Shown here in pieces: positions 1 through 7,819 of a stretch of DNA of 64,000 nt. The position numbers were made by a program, and so were the translations under genes. Each line of letters begins with the position of its first letter. The stretch's first letter is position 1. Under the pieces are notes generated by a model that was given only the letters and a program-made list of their open reading frames with translations, was not told where the DNA came from and ran no database searches. This DNA comes from an uncultured Prevotella sp. (GTDB taxonomy: Bacteria > Bacteroidota > Bacteroidia > Bacteroidales > Bacteroidaceae). The stretch is from positions 16,507-80,506 of the forward strand of contig UQZX01000013.1 of NCBI GenBank assembly GCA_900545525.1, given 5' to 3'.

Positions 1-336
1 ATGTATGGTGTAACTGCTTCACAAGTAGCCTATCTTGCATGCCCAACAACAACCAATCAAGCTTGTTGTAATATGCTTACAAACACTTTTGAGGAAGCAG
101 CATACCTGTATTTCCATTGTTTGTTTAGGCAAGAAGGAATTAAACGGCTTGCAAATGGTGGAGCGCAAGAAAATTTGAGTCAAGAAATAATCTGTGCGCA
201 ACCTATTTTAATTCCTTCACATGTTCATTTCTCGATATTTGCAATAATACTAAAAAATAAGATTATATACTCTGCCGAAAACAAGATACTTAATGAAATG
301 CTTTTCCTTTTTCGTTCAAGAATGCCTAACATATAA
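1..336 (+). CDS. hsdS: Type I restriction-modification specificity subunit HsdS, C-terminal part (truncated by window start)
   Basis: The window opens inside this gene, so the ATG at base 1 is probably an internal methionine and the true start lies upstream. The 111 visible residues look like the end of a target recognition domain: ANGGAQENLS (residues 51-60) followed by PILIP (68-72) is the characteristic G-x-AQ-x-N-[IL]-S...P-I-x-x-P pattern of HsdS, preceded by an aromatic Y/F-rich helix. HsdS gives the methylase (HsdM) and nuclease (HsdR) complex its DNA sequence specificity. HsdM is not visible and is presumably upstream. The next gene starts 11 bases after the stop, which suggests co-transcription with the rest of the hsd locus. 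Confidence 0.72.
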   Translation: MYGVTASQVAYLACPTTTNQACCNMLTNTFEEAAYLYFHCLFRQEGIKRLANGGAQENLSQEIICAQPILIPSHVHFSIFAIILKNKIIYSAENKILNEMLFLFRSRMPNI

Positions 337-347
337 AGCTCTATTTT

Positions 348-1322
348 ATGTCTTATTCTGAAATAAATAATTTGTTAAGAATTCATTATCAGTTTACCGA
401 TAATGAGCATTTCATGGATGCATACACCTTTAATAAATGCGAATATCAAATTCTTGGATTAGTAAGAGAGGCTGCTAAACTCATAACGTATGATGTTACT
501 ATCAATGTTGAGGCTCTGGAAGAGGGTAGCATTTGGGAACGCTTAAAATTAACGTCCAAAGAAGGACATCACATAAAGATTGAATGGATTATTGCAGCAG
601 CCATTGGCATGATTATAACCCCTGTCGGGCACACTTTAGAAAATGCTATTGATTGGGGATTCGAGTACTTAAAGGATGGCGCATATATTCATTCTCTGAA
701 GTCTGAAAAAGAACGATTACAACTTGAAAAGGATATACGTGAACTTCGCCAAGATTCTTTAGATAACGCAACGACAGAAAGTGAGAATAAAATTAAACGA
801 AAAGTTTCAAATTTTTATTCAGAAGTTAAGAAGGACAATCGTGTTGTTAGCGTTGGCTTTAACTCAACTGTGGGAGAGGCGTCACAGGCTGAATTACTGA
901 TTGACAGACATGATTTCGATACTTATATTATATCAGATAATCTTGAAGAAGAACATTTGCATACAAATGTACGCATAGATATTATTGCTCCCGTACTAAA
1001 GAAAGGAAGAACAAAATGGAGAGGAGTGTTTAATGGCGCCCCCATTCTTTTTCTAATGAAAGATGTTGATTTTAAAAAATCGGTTATTGGAGGGTCTATC
1101 GTATTTACTGGAGGATCATACATTGTGTGTGACTTAAACATATATACTTCCGTTGACAAAGAAGGAGAAACTCACATTAGCGGATATGAAGTGATTTCCG
1201 TACACAGTTATGGAATAGACAATCAACCTTCAATAACAACAGAAGGTGAAAAAAGACGTATCAAACAGAGAGAATTAGAAAACCAACCTACATTGTTTGA
1301 CGGTTTAGACGATTTTATATGA
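348..1322 (+). CDS. Uncharacterised protein encoded inside the hsd locus
   Basis: I do not recognise this 324-residue family. It has one clear hydrophobic segment (about residues 79-95), a charged, probably coiled-coil helix (about 117-137), then a mixed alpha/beta C-terminal half. The last residues contain QPTLF (313-317), which resembles the QxxLF motif that binds the DNA sliding clamp. It begins 11 bases after hsdS and its stop overlaps (ATGA) the start of a remnant of hsdR, so it belongs to the restriction locus transcript. It is AT-rich compared with the housekeeping genes further along. It may be an accessory defence or regulatory component, but this rests on position only. Confidence 0.6.
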   Translation: MSYSEINNLLRIHYQFTDNEHFMDAYTFNKCEYQILGLVREAAKLITYDVTINVEALEEGSIWERLKLTSKEGHHIKIEWIIAAAIGMIITPVGHTLENAIDWGFEYLKDGAYIHSLKSEKERLQLEKDIRELRQDSLDNATTESENKIKRKVSNFYSEVKKDNRVVSVGFNSTVGEASQAELLIDRHDFDTYIISDNLEEEHLHTNVRIDIIAPVLKKGRTKWRGVFNGAPILFLMKDVDFKKSVIGGSIVFTGGSYIVCDLNIYTSVDKEGETHISGYEVISVHSYGIDNQPSITTEGEKRRIKQRELENQPTLFDGLDDFI

Positions 1323-1429
1323 TTTTCAACGAAGCACAATTAGAACAAGCGTATATCGAGCTTTTCGAGGAAGAGGGTTACGACTATGCGCATAAAGAAA
1401 ACATATCGCACGATACAGAACATTGTTAA
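1319..1429 (+). pseudogene. Remnant of the 5' end of a second hsdR copy
   Basis: An ATG at 1319, overlapping the preceding stop as ATGA, opens a 36-codon frame beginning MIFNEAQLEQ and ending at TAA 1427-1429. It aligns residue for residue with the start of the intact HsdR at 3007 (MAYFNEAQLEQ): FNEAQLEQ, ELF, YDY, H, E, I and DT are shared, and about 25 bases at the start are nearly identical. The similarity ends after about 110 bases, just before the AlbA_2 gene. This is the end of an hsdR gene cut off by insertion or recombination. The two copies have diverged in sequence, so they are not a fresh duplication. Confidence 0.8.
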
Positions 1430-1439
1430 ATATAAAAAC

Positions 1440-3002
1440 ATGGCACTACCAATCAATATAGAAGATTTGCTCAACAAACGAAAAGTTGAGTCCAATCGAA
1501 TAGAATTTAAGGCAGGTTGGAATCCGGATAAGATTTACCATACCATTTGCGCCTTTGCCACTGATTTGGAGAATATCGGCGGAGGATATATTCTTGTGGG
1601 AGTGGAAGAGGAAAACGGAATAGCCAAGCGTCCCGTGAAAGGCTTGCCCGAGAATGAAATAGACCGTATAATGAAAGAGATGGTAGGTTATGATGCGAAA
1701 ATATCTCCATCGTACCTTACAAAGGTGTCTCCGGAAGAGGTGGATGGCAAGACCATACTCGTAATATGGGCACCTGCCGGAATAAACAGGCCTTATTCTG
1801 TGACGGAAAGTGTAGTTGCCAAAAAGTCAGTGCCTAAATTCTATGTACGAAGCAAATCTTCCACCATTGAAGCCAAAGGTGAGATATTGGATGAGGTGAG
1901 GGAGTTGGCAAACCGTGTGCCATTTGATGAACGGGGAAATGAGGCTATTAAGATTGATGACATTTCCGGTGTGCTTGTTTATGAACATTTGAAAACGGTA
2001 AAGAGCAAATTGGCGGAGAATTTCACTGCCAGGCCATTAACGGATGTACTTGACGAAATGGATTTATTGACCGGCCCGTCTGAAAACCGTTTGATAAAGA
2101 ATTGTGCCGCGATGATGTTTTGTGAACATCCGGAAAAATTTTTCCCTGTCACTCAAGTTGATATTGTTCTGTTTCCTAATGGCAGTATAGAAGATCCTGA
2201 CGTGATGATTGAAGTGCCGAAGATAACCGGGCCTGTTCCTAAAATGATTAAGGAAACATTATCGTATCTTCGTACCAACGTTATCAAGCAGAAAATTACG
2301 AAACCCACGGATAGAGAAAAGTCGGACAAAATATTCAACTATCCTTATCAAGCGTTTGAAGAAGCTGTGGTAAATGCTCTGTATCATCGTGATTATCAAG
2401 AACGTGAGCCTGTAGAAATTACGGTGGAACCGACACATATAGATATATTAAGCTATGCTGGTCCGGACCGTTCCATAAGTGCGGAGGCAATAAAAGCGGC
2501 TCGGAAGCTAAAGGCGCGAAGATACCGCAACCGACGATTGGGTGACTTCCTGAAAGAACTTGATTTGACAGAGGGAAGAGCCACGGGTATTCCTACCATA
2601 CAGAAAGCTCTTAGGGATAATGGTTCTGCTTCTGCTGCCATTGAGACTGATGATGACAGGACTTATTTCCTTATGACCATACCTTGCAGAGAAGGGTTTG
2701 AAGGGATTGATGATACGATAAATGATAAAAATGAGGCTATAAATGAGGCTATAAATGAGGCTATAAATGAGAATATAAATGAAAAGGAACTATCCTTGTT
2801 TATTCTAATTGCACGATCTTCTAATATAAAGCGAAAAGAACTGATGGGTACATTGGCTATTTCTCGCTCCACAATAGAGCGTCTATTGAAATCCTTATCT
2901 TCTGACCCGCTGAACTTGATCGAATATCAAGGTTCCAAAAAGACTGGGGGCTATGTATTGACCGAGAAAGGAGCCGCATATTATCATTCACTAAACAAAT
3001 AG
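1440..3002 (+). CDS. AlbA_2 (Schlafen-like) / RecG-like putative DNA-binding ATPase-fold protein
   Basis: A 520-residue protein. The start at 1440 (MALPINIEDLL) is preferred over an in-frame ATG at 1386, because the earlier one lies inside the hsdR remnant and adds residues unlike the family. The N-terminal AlbA_2 domain shows ESNRIEFK (17-24) and the glycine-rich NIGGGYILVGV (45-55). A Bergerat-type N box, EAVVNALYHRDY, lies near 307-318, as in the HATPase_c_4 region of this family. A tandem NEAI repeat (about 430-449) links it to a C-terminal winged-helix region. Such proteins are annotated as transcriptional regulators or RecG-like and often sit in type I restriction loci. It lies between a broken and an intact hsdR, which suggests it came in with the recombination that produced the remnant. 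Its molecular role is unknown. Confidence 0.8.
   Translation: MALPINIEDLLNKRKVESNRIEFKAGWNPDKIYHTICAFATDLENIGGGYILVGVEEENGIAKRPVKGLPENEIDRIMKEMVGYDAKISPSYLTKVSPEEVDGKTILVIWAPAGINRPYSVTESVVAKKSVPKFYVRSKSSTIEAKGEILDEVRELANRVPFDERGNEAIKIDDISGVLVYEHLKTVKSKLAENFTARPLTDVLDEMDLLTGPSENRLIKNCAAMMFCEHPEKFFPVTQVDIVLFPNGSIEDPDVMIEVPKITGPVPKMIKETLSYLRTNVIKQKITKPTDREKSDKIFNYPYQAFEEAVVNALYHRDYQEREPVEITVEPTHIDILSYAGPDRSISAEAIKAARKLKARRYRNRRLGDFLKELDLTEGRATGIPTIQKALRDNGSASAAIETDDDRTYFLMTIPCREGFEGIDDTINDKNEAINEAINEAINENINEKELSLFILIARSSNIKRKELMGTLAISRSTIERLLKSLSSDPLNLIEYQGSKKTGGYVLTEKGAAYYHSLNK
2718..2786 (+). repeat. 12-base tandem repeat inside the AlbA_2 gene
   Basis: Units of ATAAATGAGGCT recur at 2727 (first bases altered), 2739 and 2751, with degenerate copies at 2763 and 2775 and a partial one before 2727. 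They encode repeated INEA. The unit is four codons, so copy-number change by slippage would lengthen or shorten the linker without shifting the frame. Confidence 0.85.
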
Positions 3003-3006
3003 CATA

Positions 3007-6000
3007 ATGGCATACTTCAACGAAGCACAATTAGAACAAGTGTTTGTCGAGCTTTTTAAGAAAGAGTATTACGACTACGTGCATGGAGAAAGCATTACTC
3101 GTGATACACGGGACGTTATTCTCTATGATGACTTACGCCTTTATTTGCAGAAAAAATATGAAGCTGACCATATAACCGAAGATGAAATCAATCGGGCAAT
3201 CGCCAAATTGGAAACTTCGGACGGCGGTGGCGTATATGCGGAAAACGTAGAAGCACTGCGACTTCTACAAGAGGGCTTTTCGTTGAAAAGAACCAATCCG
3301 AAGTTGCCCAATCTTCATATCTATCCCATTGATTATACAGAAGTAGAAAAGAATGAGTTGGGAAAGAACAATCTTTTCAAGTTCGTCAATCAGCTTGCCA
3401 TTGACGGCGAGCATACAAGGATTCCCGATGGCATTGTGTTTGTCAATGGTCTGCCCTTGGTGGTATTGGAATTTAAGAATGCCATCAAACAAAACACCAC
3501 CATTGAGAATGCTTACAAGCAGTTGACGAACCGTTACCGCCGTGACATTCCGAAACTTTTCCGCTATAACGCTTTTGTGGTTATCAGCGATGGGGTGAAC
3601 AACAAGGTGGGGTCTCTTTTTGCTCCATACGAGTTTTTCTACGGTTGGCATAAAGCCGAGGCGACAGACTCCGTGCTTGACGGTGCCTTTGACAGCATGT
3701 TCACAATGATGCACGGATTGTTCAGGAGGGAACGCTTGCTTGATGTATTGCATAACTTTATCTTCTTGCCTGACACTCCCAAAGGAGAGGATAAAATCGT
3801 GTGTCGTTATCCACAGTATTTTGCTACCACTCAACTGTTCAATAATATTTTGCAGCATTCACGACTGAATACTGATGGCGATGGAAAAGGTGGTACTTAT
3901 TTCGGAGCTACAGGTTGCGGCAAGTCATACACCATGTTGTTCCTTACCCGACAACTGATGCGCTCCAAGCAACTGAGCAGTCCTACCATTGTACTGATTA
4001 CAGACAGAACAGACCTTGATGACCAGTTGTCGAAGTCATTCTTAAATGCTACCAAATTCATTGGAGATAAGACAATCGTTCAAGTAGAAAGTCGGGAGAA
4101 ACTCAAAGAACATCTTGAAAACCGCTCTGCAGGTGGTGTTTATCTGACTACTATCCAAAAGTTTGAAGAAGGAACGGGATTGCTGAGCAAACGTGCGAAC
4201 ATCATCTGCATTTCAGATGAAGCTCACCGTTCCCAAACCGGATTGGAACAGAAAACAACTGTAACAGTAAAGGGAGTGAAGCATCATTATGGTTTTGCCA
4301 AATATTTGCGGGATTCCCTGCCTAATGCCACATACGTAGGATTTACAGGTACGCCTATTGACAATACACTGGATGTGTTCGGCCCGATTGTTGACCGTTA
4401 CACCATGACAGAGGCTGTTGCCGATGAAATAACGCGTAAAATCGTCTATGAAGGACGTGCGGCAAAAGTTCTTCTTAATTCCGACAAGGTAAAAGAGATT
4501 GAGAAGTATTACAACGAATGCCGTGAAAAAGGGGCAAGCGAGTATGCTGTGGAGGAAAGTAAGAAACAGATGACGCGATTTGACAATATTCTCAACGACC
4601 CGGATTTGTTGGCTAAGATAGCGCAGGACATGGTGAACCACTACGAAAAACGGATGGAGGAAGGTGCTACTGTACTGGGTAAAGCCATGATTGTTTGCAG
4701 TAGCCGTTCCGTGGCATGGAATCTGTATCAGGCCATAGTAAAACTTCGTCCCGAATGGCAGGAAGTCAAGGAATGCATAGAAGGGGAAACGCTTACGGAA
4801 AAAGAACGCAAGGAAATCAAGCCGATGCCACGCATAGCCATGGTTATTACACGTGATAGGGATGAAGACCCAGATGCTCTTTACAATCTGTTAGGCAATG
4901 ACGAATATCGCAAGAGTTTGGACAAACAGTTCAAAGAAGATAAGAGTAATTTCAAGATTGCCATTGTGGTAGATATGTGGATAACAGGCTTTGATGTGCC
5001 GAGCCTTGACACCATGTATTGCTTCAAACCATTGCAGATGCACACGCTCATCCAAACCATTTCACGTGTCAACCGTGTATATCCCGGTAAGGAGAAAGGA
5101 TTGGTGGTAGATTATCTCGGTATCAAACGCCAAATGAACGAGGCGTTGCATCAGTATGGAGGAAATGGGAATGTAGATGGACCTGACCTTGAAACCATTG
5201 AGGAGGCGGTGAAGGTAGTTAAGAATGAACTGGATATTATCCGCCGTATGTTCCATACGTTTGATTGGTCTGGCTATTTCATTGGGACACCTCTTGAGCA
5301 GCTTGACCTTCTTCAAAAGGGAGCAGAATACATCCAGCGTACCAAAGAATTGGAAACGCGCTTTATGCGGCATTGCAAAAAGATGAAAAGCGCGTATGAT
5401 ATATGCTGTAATTCCGAACAACTGACATCTACGGAAGACGATGACATTCATTTTATGCTTGCTATCCGTTCTGTTATCTTGAAATTGACACGGGGAGGTG
5501 CGCCCGATGCAGTCAAGATGAACAAGCGTGTTGCCGGAATGCTGAAAGATGCGCTAATGTCCGATGCAGTGGAAGAAGTTGCTAAAATCGGCGTGGCGGC
5601 AGATGAGGAAATAGATCTTCTCTCTGCGGAATACATGAAACGATTGGAGCAGATTCCGTATAAGAACACAAAAGTAAAGCTCATGGAGCAACTGTTGAAG
5701 CAGGTGATAGAATCATTTAGAAAAGTCAATAGACAAAAAGGTATAGACTTCACCAAACGCCTGGAGGATATTGTAAAGAGGTATAATGACCGTTCGGACG
5801 ATGCCGCCTTTGCCAATGATGTGATAGACGATGTTGTAGGTGAGATGGTAAGGCTTATGGCAGATGTGGCAAACGAGCGTACAGCAGGGGATACTATGGG
5901 GCTGTCATTTGAGGAAAAGGCTTTCTTTGATATTCTGAAGTCCGTAGCGGCCAAATATGGTTTTATCGAAAACTTTCCGGATGAGAAGCTGACCGACCTT

Positions 6001-6249
6001 GCCAAACATGTAAAGGAAATGGTGGAGGAGCAAGCGGATGTAGAGGACTGGATGAATCGTCCCGACCTCCGTGCAACGCTCAAGATGAACGTGGTTGTCC
6101 TATTGGCTCATGCAGGCTACCCTCCTAAAATCCATGATGAAGTGTTCAAGGAAATTTTGGAACAGGCAGAAAGTTTCAAACGGCACAGCCGACCTCGCCC
6201 ATATATTATTGATAATGATTCTTATTCATCAATGGTAGCAGAGCCGTAA
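3007..6249 (+). CDS. hsdR: Type I restriction endonuclease, R (motor/nuclease) subunit
   Basis: A 1080-residue protein, full length for HsdR. It carries the PD-(D/E)xK nuclease pattern RIPDG...VVLEFKN (about 137-158), Walker A GATGCGKS (about 300), the DEAH box SDEAHRS (about 402), and helicase motif III GFTGTPI (about 445). QTISRVNRVYPG forms motif VI. HsdR translocates DNA using ATP and cuts unmethylated DNA at a distance, as part of the R2M2S complex. The ATG at 3007 is 4 bases after the AlbA_2 stop, so the two are co-transcribed. All key motifs are present, so the enzyme appears intact, unlike the fragment at 1319. Confidence 0.95.
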   Translation: MAYFNEAQLEQVFVELFKKEYYDYVHGESITRDTRDVILYDDLRLYLQKKYEADHITEDEINRAIAKLETSDGGGVYAENVEALRLLQEGFSLKRTNPKLPNLHIYPIDYTEVEKNELGKNNLFKFVNQLAIDGEHTRIPDGIVFVNGLPLVVLEFKNAIKQNTTIENAYKQLTNRYRRDIPKLFRYNAFVVISDGVNNKVGSLFAPYEFFYGWHKAEATDSVLDGAFDSMFTMMHGLFRRERLLDVLHNFIFLPDTPKGEDKIVCRYPQYFATTQLFNNILQHSRLNTDGDGKGGTYFGATGCGKSYTMLFLTRQLMRSKQLSSPTIVLITDRTDLDDQLSKSFLNATKFIGDKTIVQVESREKLKEHLENRSAGGVYLTTIQKFEEGTGLLSKRANIICISDEAHRSQTGLEQKTTVTVKGVKHHYGFAKYLRDSLPNATYVGFTGTPIDNTLDVFGPIVDRYTMTEAVADEITRKIVYEGRAAKVLLNSDKVKEIEKYYNECREKGASEYAVEESKKQMTRFDNILNDPDLLAKIAQDMVNHYEKRMEEGATVLGKAMIVCSSRSVAWNLYQAIVKLRPEWQEVKECIEGETLTEKERKEIKPMPRIAMVITRDRDEDPDALYNLLGNDEYRKSLDKQFKEDKSNFKIAIVVDMWITGFDVPSLDTMYCFKPLQMHTLIQTISRVNRVYPGKEKGLVVDYLGIKRQMNEALHQYGGNGNVDGPDLETIEEAVKVVKNELDIIRRMFHTFDWSGYFIGTPLEQLDLLQKGAEYIQRTKELETRFMRHCKKMKSAYDICCNSEQLTSTEDDDIHFMLAIRSVILKLTRGGAPDAVKMNKRVAGMLKDALMSDAVEEVAKIGVAADEEIDLLSAEYMKRLEQIPYKNTKVKLMEQLLKQVIESFRKVNRQKGIDFTKRLEDIVKRYNDRSDDAAFANDVIDDVVGEMVRLMADVANERTAGDTMGLSFEEKAFFDILKSVAAKYGFIENFPDEKLTDLAKHVKEMVEEQADVEDWMNRPDLRATLKMNVVVLLAHAGYPPKIHDEVFKEILEQAESFKRHSRPRPYIIDNDSYSSMVAEP

Positions 6250-6374
6250 TATGACACAATTAAAACATTCTATTTAAAGTATAATTCTTCCCAATAAATA
6301 AAGATATGAATAGAATTATATTTTAAAGAGACTATTGACGAGTTGAGGGACGAGTATGTACTATGCATGTGATT

Positions 6375-6390
6375 TCCTCGATATCGAGGA
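6375..6390. other. 16-base perfect palindrome downstream of hsdR
   Basis: TCCTCGATATCGAGGA reads the same on both strands. It lies in the gene-free stretch 6250-6614, between hsdR and the convergent BASS transporter gene. It could be a protein operator, a recombination site or part of a terminator. No T-run follows it directly. Confidence 0.55.
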
Positions 6391-6431
6391 CAGATGGCTA
6401 ATTAAATAATGGATATAAATGACCTATTTTC

Positions 6432-6512
6432 AGCATGATACATTTTAGACTCTAAAAGGCGGCATATCAGGGGATGAAATGCCGTCTTTCAGGAAGTCAG
6501 ATGCCGTCTTTG
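6432..6512. repeat. 22-base periodic intergenic array, copy 1
   Basis: Units start at 6432, 6454, 6476 and 6498, exactly 22 bases apart: AGCATGATACATTTT, AAAAGGCGGCATATC, GAAATGCCGTCTTTC and CAGATGCCGTCTTTG. The 7-base spacers are AGACTCT, AGGGGAT and AGGAAGT. The second and third units are near reverse complements of each other. The array is the main content of the 365-base gap 6250-6614 between convergent genes; otherwise that gap holds only AT-rich sequence and the palindrome at 6375. Related arrays occur at 22708 and 47865. It may act in termination of hsdR or bind a protein; neither is shown. Confidence 0.75.
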
Positions 6513-6614
6513 GGGATGCAATATGTAGTCATTGGAAATCCCTCGTGCCGCGCCTGCACATAAATGTGTATCAATCTAAGAGCCTTAATATTTTTTAGTG
6601 GGGATATAACCGGA

Positions 6615-7592
6615 CTATGATATGCGGTCTGTATCGGCACCGGCATTGTCCGCCATTCTTTTCCTGTACAGCTGCCAGGAGTTTATGATGTTGTGCCATA
6701 CGCTGTAAAAGCCTCCGGCAACAGCCGTGACAGGAGACAGAAACGTGTATCCCATCCAAATTATAAATACAGTATTCTTTTGCCCGAGAGCCTGTCCGCC
6801 CTCCGTTCTTTCTCCATAGGCACCACCAATATGTTTGCCTGCTGCAAACTGAAAAAGGCAGCAGACTAAAGATATCACAGCTATACCAATCTCATATTCC
6901 ACCGGTACGGTGCTGTGTACAATCGCCTTTACGGTCACTGCTATTGCTATGGCAAGTGACACCGCCCAAAGGTAAAACGACAAGTCTTTCACCCGTAGAA
7001 TAATGTGCAGCATCTTGGGACACCACCGTCGCACAGCCCATGCAGCAATGAGCGGACAAATGAGCATGGGAAACACCTTATGAAGTATCATGATGAACGT
7101 CGGCAAGAATGTCAATCCGTCATGAGGATGAGCCAAAGGCAGCAGCAGAGGGGCAATGACAGCCGCGGCAAGGTTGATGATGATTGTGTATGCCGTGATG
7201 CTTGCCGCACTGCCATCAAGCTTTGCCGTAACCACTGCCGCCGCTGTTGCCGTGGGACATATCAGGCAGAGCATGGCACTTTCAATAAGTACACGGCTGT
7301 TTAGTTGCGGGCAAATCATGAGTACGCACGAAAGCAGGGCAAATAGTCCCGTCTGTATAAGTACGTGCCACAGATGCCAGCGCCGCAGGTGCAGCTCGTC
7401 GAACGAAATCTTGCAGAATGTAAGAAAGAGCATAGCGAATATCAGCAGGGGCTGTACCACACCGACAACAGCGTTGGCGTATGGTCTTGTCGGTGCAAGA
7501 AAGGGAATGTTTACATAGGCAAAATAGCTGACGGCTCCTGTAATCATCGCCAGAGGCAGTGTCCAGTTTTTTATAAATCGTATGATGTCCAT
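6615..7592 (-). CDS. Bile acid:sodium symporter (BASS) family transporter
   Basis: A 325-residue membrane protein with about ten hydrophobic segments spread over its length. It resembles the SBF-like members of the BASS superfamily: polar CPTATAAAVV and paired glycine/proline breaks inside helices near the middle, and a C-terminal half repeating the layout of the first. These carriers move organic anions or similar solutes across the inner membrane with sodium. The substrate cannot be told from sequence, and bile acid transport should not be assumed. It is transcribed against hsdR. A TAACTTTG box on the minus strand at 7705-7712 is its likely promoter. Confidence 0.72.
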   Translation of the reverse strand: MDIIRFIKNWTLPLAMITGAVSYFAYVNIPFLAPTRPYANAVVGVVQPLLIFAMLFLTFCKISFDELHLRRWHLWHVLIQTGLFALLSCVLMICPQLNSRVLIESAMLCLICPTATAAAVVTAKLDGSAASITAYTIIINLAAAVIAPLLLPLAHPHDGLTFLPTFIMILHKVFPMLICPLIAAWAVRRWCPKMLHIILRVKDLSFYLWAVSLAIAIAVTVKAIVHSTVPVEYEIGIAVISLVCCLFQFAAGKHIGGAYGERTEGGQALGQKNTVFIIWMGYTFLSPVTAVAGGFYSVWHNIINSWQLYRKRMADNAGADTDRIS

Positions 7593-7704
7593 CGATAATC
7601 AGGTTTTATGCTGTTTCAAAAAATATGTCCCGTTTATTCCATGAGGACAGTCATTGTGTCCTGTTTATGAAGATGGCCGATGCGCCGTGTCATGGAAAAT
7701 CGTG

Positions 7705-7712
7705 CAAAGTTA
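7705..7712 (-). promoter_or_regulatory. Promoter -7 box for the BASS transporter gene
   Basis: Read on the minus strand the sequence is TAACTTTG, followed by CA, a full match to the Bacteroidetes -7 consensus TAnnTTTG, 113 bases upstream of the start codon. A good -33 TTTG is not evident about 20 bases further upstream. Confidence 0.55.
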
Positions 7713-7819
7713 ATATAAATAACAGGATAATGGCTTGAAAAATGATGACAAAATGTATGCCCCAAGAGGATTTATGGCTGATGCCTGACATGTGACTCCC
7801 GTATTTCATTAAAATCATC

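Noticed and set aside
1386..1439. Longer start of the AlbA_2 protein at 1386
   Set aside because: Those bases belong to the hsdR remnant read in another frame, and the family begins at MALPINIEDLL.
3265..3858. Open frame of 197 codons on the minus strand inside hsdR
   Set aside because: It is a shadow of the hsdR coding frame with no domain or start context.
6615..7592. Naming the BASS protein a bile acid transporter
   Set aside because: The family name does not predict the substrate and there is no supporting context.
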